NCBI GenBank assembly: GCA_030837265.1
Contig: JAUPKV010000108.1
Span: 1-11,077 of the forward strand
Length of the DNA: 11,077 nt
Reading direction: 5' to 3'
DNA from: Methanobacteriota archaeon
GTDB taxonomy: Archaea; Halobacteriota; Methanosarcinia; Methanosarcinales; Methanosarcinaceae
Part shown: one piece after another, positions 1 through 7,321 of the stretch
Layout: every line of letters starts with the position of its first letter
Position numbering within the stretch: position 1 is the first letter of the stretch
Notes under the pieces: model-generated
Told to the model about the DNA's origin: nothing
Seen by the model: only the letters and a program-made list of their open reading frames with translations
Database searches by the model: none
Made by a program: the position numbers and the translations under genes

Positions 1-848
1 ATTGAACCGATCTGGTCGGAACTGGTTTTAAGGACAACGTCAAAATAAACATTGAAATATGGAAGTGCCAGGCCCCATCCCATTCCTATAAGGGCGTATA
101 CAAGGATCATTTTCCGGACCAATATTGACCTGGAAAGAGATAGAAAAGTGAATAGATAATCCGGATTTCCTCTACAGTCCGTTTTTCTGTCCTGTATGGA
201 TAACAGTGGTAAAAACGAGAGAAATACCGCACACAAAGACAGATGTAATGAGAGCTGGTATGCCTCTGGCCCCGCAGGATCGAAAGCAAACGAATTAATC
301 AGGACTTTTGGTAGATTGCCGCCTACGAAGTTGCCAATCATGAGGGCCAGAGTGTAAAGTATAGAGTGCATTGAGAACAAATGCATGCGTTCGGAACTCA
401 CGGAATTTTCAACAAGGAAGGTGGACCCTGTAACTACATTGAGAGCTGAAGCTGCACCAAAAAGGACGCTGAAAAAAGCCAGCAGGACTGTTGATGAGGT
501 AGTATAAAGGAAAATAAGTGAAACTGAAAGTAGTAAGCATGAAAGCAATAAAGTTTTTTTCCTGCCAATCCTATCGCAGATCATAGCTGCGGGTATTGCA
601 AATAAGCCTGTGGATATGGAAACAATTGAGAGTATGAGTCCCAGGAAATCTTCCTTGAATCCAAGCCTTAATATGTACAGGTTAAAGATCACACTATAGA
701 TTCCCAGGTTCAAAGTGGTAAGGAATACGTATGCCAGAAATAAACGCGCATTCCTGCTGAAGCCATTTATCCTTGACCTGTATCCTGCTACAGCACAGGC
801 GGTAGTATTCAGGAGAAATTTGCTGTTAGTTGATAGGTACTTTTTCAT
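1..848 (-). CDS. MFS transporter, N-terminal 282 residues (cut by left window edge)
   Basis: A single open frame runs from an ATG at 848 off the left edge of the window, so the C-terminal part is missing. It encodes a polytopic membrane protein. Hydrophobic segments lie at about residues 36-58, 65-88, 97-112, 115-140, 158-180, 200-222 and 245-265. Between segments 2 and 3 is a typical MFS motif A, PAAMICDRIGRKK. The first 35 residues are polar and basic. No other in-frame ATG, GTG or TTG lies between the start and the preceding stop, and no strong ribosome binding site is visible. The gene begins 68 bases after the permease gene on the same strand, so it is probably the last visible gene of the ABC-transporter operon. 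In that setting an exporter is a reasonable guess, but MFS members also import, and the substrate is unknown. The frame shows no break in the visible part. Confidence 0.82.
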   Translation of the reverse strand, partial: MKKYLSTNSKFLLNTTACAVAGYRSRINGFSRNARLFLAYVFLTTLNLGIYSVIFNLYILRLGFKEDFLGLILSIVSISTGLFAIPAAMICDRIGRKKTLLLSCLLLSVSLIFLYTTSSTVLLAFFSVLFGAASALNVVTGSTFLVENSVSSERMHLFSMHSILYTLALMIGNFVGGNLPKVLINSFAFDPAGPEAYQLSLHLSLCAVFLSFLPLLSIQDRKTDCRGNPDYLFTFLSLSRSILVRKMILVYALIGMGWGLALPYFNVYFDVVLKTSSDQIGS

Positions 849-893
849 GTTAGTTACTCGGTTGAATCCTGAAACAATAGTATTTTGCCCAGG

Positions 894-956
894 GTCATTC
901 TTTATTTAATTCGGAGTCATCCTTTATTTAATTCGGAGTCATCCTTTATTTTTGGA
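894..956. repeat. 22-bp direct tandem repeat, about 2.9 copies
   Basis: Three units follow each other at 894-915, 916-937 and 938-956 (the last partial). The core is GTCATCCTTTATTTAATTCG plus two bases; the first copy has one substitution (GTCATTC). The array covers the last codons of the permease gene and the start of the spacer before the MFS gene. Because 22 is not a multiple of three, each added unit shifts the frame and meets a TGA contained in the unit, so the permease ends shortly after the first unit whatever the copy number. Confidence 0.9.
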
Positions 957-1762
957 TCAAGCATATCCCTTAATTCATCCCCAAGGTAATTGAATGCAAG
1001 AACTGTAAACATAATGGCAAGTCCTGGTGAAATCATAATATAGGGAGCCGATCTGATGTATATTTTTCCTTCACTGAGCATCGAACCCCATTCGGGCGTA
1101 GGAGGCTGCACCCCGAATCCCAGGAAACTGAGTCCTGCTGCGGCTAGTATAACATATCCCATGCCTATGGTCGCCATAACTATCAGGGGAGACATTACGT
1201 TTGGAATCACATGGCGAACGATCACATGCAAGTCGCCTGCACCAAGGCCTTTTGAAGCCTTGATATACTCCTGCTCTTTTACTGCCATGACGGAACCTCT
1301 GGCCAGGCGAGCATAGCTTGCCCAATCCACTACTATTAGAGCTATGACCAGATTGAAAAATCCCGCACCAAAAAGCCCTGCTATGCCGAGGGCAAGCAGC
1401 AGGCTTGGAAAGGCCAGAAATGCATCAACCACTCGCATAATAACTTCATCCGACCATCCACCGTGATATCCGGACAATGTGCCGATGGTAAGACCTAATA
1501 ACAATGAGGAGCTCACTACCAGGAGCCCTACGGTCAAAGATACTCTTGAGCCGAAAATTATGCGACTTAATATGCAACGGCCCATATGATCGGTGCCTAA
1601 TGGATAATCCTTGCAGGGTTCTTTTAGCCGGAGCTCGAGATTGGCTTTTTCGGGATTATGAGGTGAGATATTCCCTGCAAAAATAGCAGAAATTATAAGA
1701 AGAGCAAGAAACCCTGCACTTAGAAGCAATCCGAGACTGTTGTTTTTAATTCTTATTTTCAT
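917..1762 (-). CDS. ABC transporter permease, DppC/OppC/NikC type
   Basis: This is the second transmembrane subunit of a peptide/nickel-class ABC importer in the cytoplasmic membrane; it pairs with the DppB-type permease encoded just upstream. The 281-residue length is normal for DppC/NikC. An N-terminal membrane segment (about 8-30) is followed by the family sequence PLGTDHMGRCILSRIIFGSR at about residues 54-73. Five further hydrophobic segments follow. The cytoplasmic EAA loop that docks on the ATPases is visible as YIKASKGLGAGDLHVIVRHV, followed by IPNVMSP. The motif FLGFGVQPPTPEWGSML near the C-terminus is typical. The ATG overlaps the upstream permease gene by 17 bases, which indicates translational coupling; no strong separate ribosome binding site is seen. 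The last codons (KDDSELNKG) lie in the 22-bp tandem repeat. Substrate class cannot be decided between peptides, nickel chelates and related small molecules. Confidence 0.93.
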   Translation of the reverse strand: MKIRIKNNSLGLLLSAGFLALLIISAIFAGNISPHNPEKANLELRLKEPCKDYPLGTDHMGRCILSRIIFGSRVSLTVGLLVVSSSLLLGLTIGTLSGYHGGWSDEVIMRVVDAFLAFPSLLLALGIAGLFGAGFFNLVIALIVVDWASYARLARGSVMAVKEQEYIKASKGLGAGDLHVIVRHVIPNVMSPLIVMATIGMGYVILAAAGLSFLGFGVQPPTPEWGSMLSEGKIYIRSAPYIMISPGLAIMFTVLAFNYLGDELRDMLDPKIKDDSELNKG

Positions 1763-2690
1763 ATCTGATCTTCGGGTTTAGGTAAGCATAGGATATATCG
1801 ACAGCTAAATTGACCAGCACAAATATCACCGCGACAAACAGCACACAGCCCTGTATTACCGGATAATCCTTGCTGAGTATGGCTGAAACAATGAGGTTTC
1901 CTATCCCTGGCCACGAGAAAATTGTCTCAACGATTACGGAACCGTTCAGAAGGTATCCGAAATTTAACCCCGCAACCGTTACCACAGGGATAAGCGAATT
2001 TCTCAAAGCGTGCTTGAAAATGACCATGCGCTCGGAAACTCCTTTGGCCCTGGCAGCCCTGATATAATCCTGCTGCAGCACGTCTATCATGCTTGCTCTC
2101 ATCAGTCTCATTGTCACTGCTGCATATCCGGTCCCAAGGGTGACGGCAGGCAACAGGATATAAGCCAGTCCCCCGTTCCCATATCCGGATGAAGGCAACA
2201 CCTTCAGGGTAAGCGAGAATACTATAATAAGGATATAGGCCTGCCAGAAATTAGGCATGGAAACTCCTGCAAGCGCAAAAAGCCTGCAGAGGTCATCAAT
2301 GACTGTTCCTTTTTTAAGAGCTGAAATGATACCAAGAGGGATGGCAAGGATACTCGAAATCAGCATACTGATTATGGCAAGCTTCAAAGTGACCTTGAAA
2401 CACCTGAGGATAGCTTCTGAGACCTCTTCACCTGTCATATAAGACTGCCCAAAGTTTCCCTGGAGAATTTTGCCCATCCAGTTGATATACTGGATATATA
2501 CAGGTTCATTCAGTCCCGTTTTAACCTTTAGCTCTTCAACTGCTTTCTGATCAACTCCTCCTCCGGGATTCATAAGGGCATTTTTCGCCGTATCTCCGGG
2601 AGATATATATATTATGGAAAAGCTAATTACGGATACAAGAAAAAGGATTGGGAGAAGGAGTAAAAGCCTTCGGGTTATGAAATCTATCAA
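1746..2690 (-). CDS. ABC transporter permease, DppB/OppB/NikB type (TTG start)
   Basis: This is the first transmembrane subunit of the importer. From the TTG at 2690 it is 314 residues and begins (M)IDFITRRLLLLLPILFLV, the usual start of DppB/NikB proteins with the first membrane helix immediately at the N-terminus. A GAGGG ribosome binding site at 2698-2702 lies 7 bases before this TTG. A longer frame with an ATG at 2777 would add 29 non-family residues, would overlap the methyltransferase gene and lacks that support, so I reject it. The EAA loop is YIRAARAKGVSERMVIFKHA followed by LRNSLIPVV, and VETIFSWPGIG near the C-terminus is a family hallmark. The gene starts 43 bases after the methyltransferase stop and ends inside the next permease gene. 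The use of TTG may lower its translation relative to its neighbours. Confidence 0.91.
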   Translation of the reverse strand: MIDFITRRLLLLLPILFLVSVISFSIIYISPGDTAKNALMNPGGGVDQKAVEELKVKTGLNEPVYIQYINWMGKILQGNFGQSYMTGEEVSEAILRCFKVTLKLAIISMLISSILAIPLGIISALKKGTVIDDLCRLFALAGVSMPNFWQAYILIIVFSLTLKVLPSSGYGNGGLAYILLPAVTLGTGYAAVTMRLMRASMIDVLQQDYIRAARAKGVSERMVIFKHALRNSLIPVVTVAGLNFGYLLNGSVIVETIFSWPGIGNLIVSAILSKDYPVIQGCVLFVAVIFVLVNLAVDISYAYLNPKIRYENKN

Positions 2691-2733
2691 CGTTCTGCCC
2701 TCTTTATCACATCTAACATAAGCTACGGATGGC

Positions 2734-3480
2734 TTACTTTTCAGCTTTGATGAAATACACGGGATCGGAAAACTCAAGTTTGTCTAGCAAGCCTTCTTTT
2801 TTCCCGGAAGGTTTATTGAGATCATCCATGCGCTTTATACTGACAATCTCAAACCCGGTGTCCTTAAAAATTTTAGATACATGCTCCGGTTTTAAACTAA
2901 ATAAAGGCAGATCTTTCTTGATGGGACTGTATTGTTTCCGGAAAATCTTCATGTACTTTCCTTCTTTTACACCTCTTAAAGCATTGGTAGTCATCCTTCT
3001 GAGCCTTCCGGGAAGCCGATGATCATTCCAGTTGCCATCTATCGCAATAATCTTTCCACCTTCCTTTAGAACTCTTCTCCACTCAATCAGTGCTTTTTTA
3101 GGGTCAGGGAGGGTCCAGAGCAGGTATTTGTTGACAACGATGTCGAAATATTCATCCGGCAACTGGAGATTTTCCGCATCTCCCTGAAGGAAATTTATAG
3201 AGAGTGAGGACTTTAATGCATTTTTCTTTGCCTTTTCCAGCATATTACTTGACAAATCAACAGCTGTTACTTCATTTCCCATTTCTGCAAATAAAAGAGC
3301 CAGGAAACCGGGTCCGGTCCCCACATCAAGCACCTTAAGGCCTTTCTTTCCTTCTACAGCTTGTGAAAGCATAATTTTCCAGGCACTTCGCTCTTCTTCG
3401 GAATTTTCGATAGCACCGTTATTATAACTCTCACTGCGGAAGTCCCAGTAGTCCTGGATGATTTTTTTGGTATAATCCAT
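2734..3480 (-). CDS. class I SAM-dependent methyltransferase inside the ABC operon
   Basis: A cytoplasmic methyltransferase of the Methyltransf_11/UbiE-like group, 248 residues. Motif I, VLDVGTGPG, is at residues 50-58. The acidic residue that usually binds the ribose of S-adenosylmethionine is D75 in VTAVDLS. The adenine-contact region GDAENLQLP is at 100-108, and the strand-4 region FDIVVNKYLLWTLPDPKKAL follows. All parts expected for cofactor binding are present. The C-terminal third (about 150-248) probably forms the acceptor-substrate lid and gives no recognised signature, so the methyl acceptor is unknown. A GGAGG ribosome binding site (3487-3491) lies at the end of the binding-protein gene, 6 bases before the ATG; the two genes are one base apart. 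Its placement between importer subunits implies that it acts on the transported compound or a related one. It is a paralogue of the gene at 7322-8068. Confidence 0.9.
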   Translation of the reverse strand: MDYTKKIIQDYWDFRSESYNNGAIENSEEERSAWKIMLSQAVEGKKGLKVLDVGTGPGFLALLFAEMGNEVTAVDLSSNMLEKAKKNALKSSLSINFLQGDAENLQLPDEYFDIVVNKYLLWTLPDPKKALIEWRRVLKEGGKIIAIDGNWNDHRLPGRLRRMTTNALRGVKEGKYMKIFRKQYSPIKKDLPLFSLKPEHVSKIFKDTGFEIVSIKRMDDLNKPSGKKEGLLDKLEFSDPVYFIKAEK

Positions 3481-3481
3481 C

Positions 3482-5083
3482 TCATTCCTCCAGGTACAGA
3501 TCCTTTGTCAAGAATGATATCTCACTGGGGAACTGTTTAAGTCCGCCTACTTTTTTACTGGCTCCAACGATGGAGTTCTGGTAAAATACAAAAAGCTCGG
3601 GACAGTCTGCCATTACCTGCTCCTGTACCCTGTCATAATATTCTTTTCTCTGAGCAGTATCCATTGTCTGCCTTCCCGCCTTGATCCATTCGTCCACCTG
3701 GGCGTTTGAGTAACCCGTCCGCTTTGCTTCACTTCCGGTGGACTCAAAATGCCTTGAAAAGATGTAATCCGGATCCCCGGTAGGAGCTACTCCCCAGGCA
3801 TAGAGAGAGAGGTCATACTCTCCTTTGCCCATATCTGCTTCAATAGCACCGGATTGAAGAATATTTATACTGGTTTTTAATCCGACTGATTCGAACTGAG
3901 TTTCAATTACTTCGGCAGCAGGTTTAAGCTGTGGACGCTTTGTATAGGTTTTTATTGTTAACTCAATGGGCTTTCCTTTATATTCCAGCCAGCCGTCCCC
4001 ATCAATATCGCTAAAACCGGCTTCTTTGAGCAGTTCTTTCGCTTTCTGTTCATTACGATTAACAGGTTCTATTTTATCGTTGATAGACCAGCTCATTACA
4101 GACGGGAAAATACTTTTTGCAGGGACTCCTCCAACACCCTCAAGTGCAGTACTCACAATTTGCTGGCGATCAAGGGCATAATTCAGGGCCTGTCTTACTT
4201 TTACGTCATCAAATGGGGCTTTTTTCATGTTTATATACAGGAAATAGGTCCTTAGAGTCTCTTTAGTGTATACGGCATAGTCAGTATTATTGGTCATTCG
4301 AGTCACTTCGGATTGGGGAATATCTTCAGCAACGTCTACTTCATCGTTTTCCAGCTTAAAAATCCGGGTCATTTCATCGGGAACGGAATAGATGACGGCT
4401 CCGTCGAGCCTGGCTGTGCCATTCCAGTAATCACTGTTCTTTTCTACAGTGAGGTTTACATCCCTGGTGAAGCTCTTGAACTTAAAAGGACCGGTCCCTA
4501 CCGGCATAGCGTTAAGGTCTTTTGCGTTCGGGCTGACTATTGATGTAACAGGGTCCGTAAGACTTGTTATGGTAGGGGCATATGTTTGGTTTGTTTTTAT
4601 TGTTATCACATAGTCCGAATCTTTGTTTATGGACTTGATGAAATCATATTCTGCTCTTCTTGAATTATTGGAGTCCAGCACCCGGTTAAGCGAGTAAATT
4701 ACGGCATCTGCATTCAGAGGAGTGCCGTCATGGAATTTTACTCCCTCTCTAATATGGATTTTCCATTCGGTATCCGAGACCTGTTCGTATTTTGTAGCAA
4801 GCTCAGGTCGGAGGTTCATGTTCTCATCATAACTGAAGAGCGTTTCATAAACTCCTGCATCTCGCATGTTCCATCCTGTCCACTTTATTGACGGGTCAAG
4901 TGTGTCGGTAGGAATAGAAGCCACAGCCCATCTCAATATGCCTCCCTGACTTAATTTGCCGGTCTGGTTGACAGACACGTTTTTCGCTTCGGTCTTCTGT
5001 TCGATACATAAAGATCCTATAACTGTTGCCATGATTAATAGCATGACTAAAAGTGGAATTGTATATTTTTTATTCAAGTCCAT
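3482..5083 (-). CDS. ABC transporter substrate-binding protein, family 5 (DppA/OppA/NikA type)
   Basis: Extracytoplasmic binding protein of the importer, 533 residues, a normal length for SBP_bac_5. A basic start is followed by a hydrophobic stretch at about 9-25 ending in GSLC (Cys26). This may be a signal peptide or a membrane anchor; the residue before the Cys is Leu rather than Gly/Ala, so it is not a canonical lipobox. Family signatures include GGILRWAV near residue 47, FHDGTPLNADAV at 117-128, VRQALNYALDRQQIV in the middle and GDPDYIFSRHF in the C-terminal lobe. DIDGDGWLEYKGKP resembles a calcium-loop-like insertion often seen in this family. The ATG overlaps the upstream ATPase gene by 10 bases and has AGGAG 3 bases before it. 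Family 5 proteins bind di- and oligopeptides, nickel, opine metallophores or sugars; I cannot tell which from the residues alone. Confidence 0.93.
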   Translation of the reverse strand: MDLNKKYTIPLLVMLLIMATVIGSLCIEQKTEAKNVSVNQTGKLSQGGILRWAVASIPTDTLDPSIKWTGWNMRDAGVYETLFSYDENMNLRPELATKYEQVSDTEWKIHIREGVKFHDGTPLNADAVIYSLNRVLDSNNSRRAEYDFIKSINKDSDYVITIKTNQTYAPTITSLTDPVTSIVSPNAKDLNAMPVGTGPFKFKSFTRDVNLTVEKNSDYWNGTARLDGAVIYSVPDEMTRIFKLENDEVDVAEDIPQSEVTRMTNNTDYAVYTKETLRTYFLYINMKKAPFDDVKVRQALNYALDRQQIVSTALEGVGGVPAKSIFPSVMSWSINDKIEPVNRNEQKAKELLKEAGFSDIDGDGWLEYKGKPIELTIKTYTKRPQLKPAAEVIETQFESVGLKTSINILQSGAIEADMGKGEYDLSLYAWGVAPTGDPDYIFSRHFESTGSEAKRTGYSNAQVDEWIKAGRQTMDTAQRKEYYDRVQEQVMADCPELFVFYQNSIVGASKKVGGLKQFPSEISFLTKDLYLEE

Positions 5084-6033
5084 AAACTCCTATCCACATT
5101 TTTTGCTAACGGAATAAAATTTTGAAGTATATGGTGACATGCCACAAGCTGATGATTTTTGAACTCTTTTAGCTCAGGTATTTCAGTGAGGCAGGTTTTT
5201 GACCTTAGTGAACATTCGCAATAATAAGAACATGTAGTTTCCGTGATCTTCTTACAGTCACCGGAATTAATTTCGAGATCAGATTCGCCTTCGAACAACA
5301 ATTTTGTGTATGGGTGCAGAGGATGCAAAAAGACATCTTCGATCTTTCCGGTCTCCACGATTTTTCCCCGGTACATCACTGCTACCCTGTCGGACATGTG
5401 TTTTATTAGCTCCAGATCATGAGATATGAACAGCATTGTAAGCGCATATTCGTCTTTCAGGCTCTTCAGTAGATTCAAAATCTGGGCCTGCACCGAGATA
5501 TCGAGAGAGGCGGTTGGTTCATCGGCAACAATAAAAGTAGGTTCAAGGGCGAGCACTCTGGCAATAACTGCTCTCTGATTTTGGCCCCCACTGAGCTGGT
5601 GAGGAAAACGATTGATGTGTTCGGGATTCAGCCCCACACGCTTGATAAGCTCAAGGACTAAATTTTTAATCTGATCCCTATCCTTTCCTTTAAGTTTTAA
5701 CGGTTCGGCTATGCTCTGCTCGATAGTCATCTTAGGGTCCAGAGAGGAATCGGGGTCCTGAAATATCATCTGCATACAGGGACGGATGTTGTTCAGAGCT
5801 CTGCTATCAAGCGCAGTGATGTCCTTACCGTTTAACACGATCTTTCCTGCTGTTGGTTCGAGCAGCCTTAAAATACATTGTCCCAGAGTGGACTTACCAC
5901 TTCCGCTTTCCCCTACAAGTCCCAGAGTTTCTCCTTTCTCTATTTGGAAGGAAACATTATCCACGGCTTTAACTGTCCTTCTGGAAATAATACCTGAGGT
6001 AAAGCATTTCTTAAGGCCGCTAACCTCAAGCAT
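5074..6033 (-). CDS. ABC transporter ATP-binding protein, DppF/OppF/NikE type
   Basis: One of the two ATPases driving the importer, 319 residues. Walker A is GESGSGKS at 41-48, the Q-loop glutamine is Q92 in FQDPDSSLDP, the ABC signature LSGGQNQR is at 147-154, Walker B ends at D171-E172 in FIVADEPTASLD, and the switch histidine is in LFISHDLELIKHMSDR. All catalytic elements are intact. The C-terminal extension begins with HPLHPYTKLLF (oligo/dipeptide C-terminal region). It is cysteine-rich (C260, C268, C272, C274, C281, C299), ending in VACHH, and lacks the usual GCxFxPRC spelling. The ATG sits in an 8-base overlap with the upstream ATPase gene (ATGCTTGA) and has GAGGTG 8 bases before it. 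Tight overlaps on both sides suggest coupled translation of the ATPases and the binding protein. Confidence 0.93.
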   Translation of the reverse strand: MLEVSGLKKCFTSGIISRRTVKAVDNVSFQIEKGETLGLVGESGSGKSTLGQCILRLLEPTAGKIVLNGKDITALDSRALNNIRPCMQMIFQDPDSSLDPKMTIEQSIAEPLKLKGKDRDQIKNLVLELIKRVGLNPEHINRFPHQLSGGQNQRAVIARVLALEPTFIVADEPTASLDISVQAQILNLLKSLKDEYALTMLFISHDLELIKHMSDRVAVMYRGKIVETGKIEDVFLHPLHPYTKLLFEGESDLEINSGDCKKITETTCSYYCECSLRSKTCLTEIPELKEFKNHQLVACHHILQNFIPLAKNVDRSLWT

Positions 6034-6958
6034 AGAGAAAACACCTCACAAGCCTTTCTTCCTTTTCGAACATCGGAGGATGTTCGGTTTTGCACTGCTC
6101 CAAGCAGTGATCACATCTGGGATGGAATCTACACCCACCCGGAAGATCTATCAAAGAAGGACTGCTGCCTTTAATCGGTTTAAGCCCTCTGGCAGGCAGG
6201 GAGTTAAAAAATCCCCGGGTATAAGGATGCAGTTGCCTTTCAAACATTGCTGTTACCGGAGCGATTTCCACTAATTCCCCTGCGTACATCACAGCAATCC
6301 TGTCACATACTTCCCCTGCAACCCCGAGATCATGTGTGATAATTAGCATTGTCTTTTTTTCGGAGATCTCTTTTAGAAGTTTTACAATGTTTCGTTTTAC
6401 AGTTATATCAAGCCCTTTTGTGGGTTCGTCAGCGATAATAAAATATGGTTCGCTAGCAATACCCATGGCTATCACTGCTCTCTCTTTCATCCCGCCGCTG
6501 TACTGGTGAGGGTAATCCTTTACCCTTTCTCCGGGTTCCTTGATCTGCACACGTTTCAGAAGTTCCTTTGCCATCTCGATTGCAAGGTTGTATTTTACAT
6601 TTTTATGCAGCATGAATGACTCAGCTATCTGAAAGCCCACGGTCAGTACGGGATTGAGGGAGCTTCCCGGATTTTGAAGGATCATTCCAATTTCTTTACC
6701 CCTGAGTTTTCTCATATCCTCTATTTCAATCGAATACAGATTTTTTCCACGGTAAAGAATATCACCTTTTATTTTCACTTCATCCTGTAGCAGTCTCATG
6801 ATTGAAAGACCAAGGATGGTTTTACCGCAACCCGATTCACCTATTAATCCTACGATTTCGCTTTCGGCAATAGAAAGGTCTACCCCATTTACCGCCTTAA
6901 CCAAACCATCTTCAGTGGGAAAATTCACGTATAAATCGGAAATTGTGAGAAGGCTCAA
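6026..6958 (-). CDS. ABC transporter ATP-binding protein, DppD/OppD/NikD type (TTG start, first gene of operon)
   Basis: The partner ATPase of the importer and first gene of the operon, 310 residues. Walker A is GESGCGKT at 40-47, with Thr replacing the usual Ser (both coordinate Mg). The Q-loop is Q95 in LQNPGSSLNP, the signature is YSGGMKERA (153-161), Walker B and catalytic Glu are in FIIADEPTKGLD (D177, E178), and the switch histidine is H209 in IITHDLG. The C-terminus carries GGCRFHPRCDHCLEQC (Cys 276, 282, 285, 289) and a last Cys at 306, the arrangement found in OppD/DppD extensions; in a mycobacterial OppD such cysteines hold a 4Fe-4S cluster. The start is TTG at 6958, preceded 6 bases upstream by GAGTGAT; residues 2-12 match the normal family start, so an ATG further upstream is not needed. 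Confidence 0.92.
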   Translation of the reverse strand: MSLLTISDLYVNFPTEDGLVKAVNGVDLSIAESEIVGLIGESGCGKTILGLSIMRLLQDEVKIKGDILYRGKNLYSIEIEDMRKLRGKEIGMILQNPGSSLNPVLTVGFQIAESFMLHKNVKYNLAIEMAKELLKRVQIKEPGERVKDYPHQYSGGMKERAVIAMGIASEPYFIIADEPTKGLDITVKRNIVKLLKEISEKKTMLIITHDLGVAGEVCDRIAVMYAGELVEIAPVTAMFERQLHPYTRGFFNSLPARGLKPIKGSSPSLIDLPGGCRFHPRCDHCLEQCKTEHPPMFEKEERLVRCFLYA

Positions 6959-6964
6959 TCTAAA

Positions 6965-6971
6965 ATCACTC
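6965..6971 (-). promoter_or_regulatory. ribosome binding site deciding the TTG start of the first ATPase gene
   Basis: GAGTGAT on the minus strand is a partial match to the archaeal consensus GGAGGTGAT and lies 6 bases before the TTG at 6958. A small hairpin (CTCT, loop GAAA, AGAG; 6973-6984) lies immediately upstream in the leader. Confidence 0.5.
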
Positions 6972-7033
6972 TCTCTTTTCAGAGGAACACTCGCTGAATG
7001 TTATAGCACCCATAAGCTTCGCAAATCAGATAA

Positions 7034-7045
7034 ATTATAAATATA
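7034..7045 (-). promoter_or_regulatory. candidate TATA box for the ABC operon
   Basis: On the minus strand this reads TATATTTATAAT, a good archaeal TATA-like sequence. It is about 76-87 bases before the TTG start of the operon, so transcription would begin near 7010-7015 and leave a leader of roughly 55 bases. The surroundings are AT-rich, which weakens the call; no BRE was confidently seen. Confidence 0.4.
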
Positions 7046-7231
7046 GTAGAACTAAGTATTATTTTTATTTTAGTTATTATGCTAAAAATACACATGAAAT
7101 ATAACCGTTATAAAACTTTCGAAATAATCAAGTAAATAACAATAATAACATAGGGGCATTTTGATAGTAAACACTAAAGAAAAAAATCAACATCTCTTCG
7201 ATAAGCCTCGAGCTTTTGGCTACTGGGATTA
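7046..7231. other. divergent intergenic region between the ABC operon and methyltransferase 2
   Basis: The full gene-free stretch is 6959-7321 (363 bases). It is very AT-rich, with no coding frame I can support. It contains the two TATA candidates listed separately. At 7100-7112 there is a perfect 6-bp inverted repeat around one base, TATAAC-C-GTTATA. A more GC-rich block lies at 7197-7228 (containing CTCGAG). No riboswitch class was recognised. Confidence 0.6.
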
Positions 7232-7245
7232 TTAATATATATTAA
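7232..7245 (+). promoter_or_regulatory. candidate TATA box for methyltransferase 2 (palindromic)
   Basis: TTAATATATATTAA is a perfect 14-bp palindrome and a strong archaeal TATA candidate. It lies 77-90 bases before the ATG at 7322, so the start of transcription is expected near 7265-7270. Because it is symmetrical, it could be read by TBP in either direction; the orientation assigned here comes from the downstream gene. Confidence 0.45.
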
Positions 7246-7265
7246 ATAAAATTGTTGTTATTGTC

Positions 7266-7299
7266 GAATAAATTGTTATTATTAATAGAATAAATTGTT
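7266..7299. repeat. 12-bp direct repeat in the leader of methyltransferase 2
   Basis: GAATAAATTGTT occurs at 7266-7277 and again at 7288-7299, a 22-bp period or about two helical turns. A shorter relative (AAATTGTT) lies at 7249-7256. They sit between the TATA box and the start codon, where a repressor could bind; the region is AT-rich, so chance similarity is possible. Confidence 0.55.
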
Positions 7300-7321
7300 T
7301 AACTTGTTTTTTGGAGTGAAT

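Noticed and set aside
107..289. 60-codon open frame on the minus strand
   Set aside because: It is an out-of-frame shadow of the MFS gene, whose real frame is open through the whole of 1-848 with transmembrane segments and motif A.
715..909. 64-codon open frame on the plus strand
   Set aside because: It lies antisense to the MFS gene start and the repeat, with no ribosome binding site or recognisable product.
894..956. CRISPR-like array
   Set aside because: The 22-bp units are directly adjacent with no spacers; the same holds for the 8-bp repeats at 10983-11022.
2691..2777. Longer N-terminus for the DppB-type permease from ATG 2777
   Set aside because: It would add 29 residues not seen in the family and overlap the methyltransferase gene, while TTG 2690 has a GAGGG site at the right distance and gives the normal N-terminus.
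5786..6274. 162-codon open frame on the plus strand
   Set aside because: It is the longest antisense frame, covering the junction of two clearly real ATPase genes; the peptide has no family features and the opposite strand carries Walker A and C-terminal motifs.
6959..7040. Riboswitch in the leader of the ABC operon
   Set aside because: Only a 4-bp GNRA-type hairpin is visible; no cobalamin, nickel/cobalt or SAM riboswitch core was recognised.
7295..7321. Start of methyltransferase 2 at ATG 7295
   Set aside because: It would add nine residues (MFNLFFGVN) absent from the paralogue and put the GGAG site inside the gene; ATG 7322 fits both.
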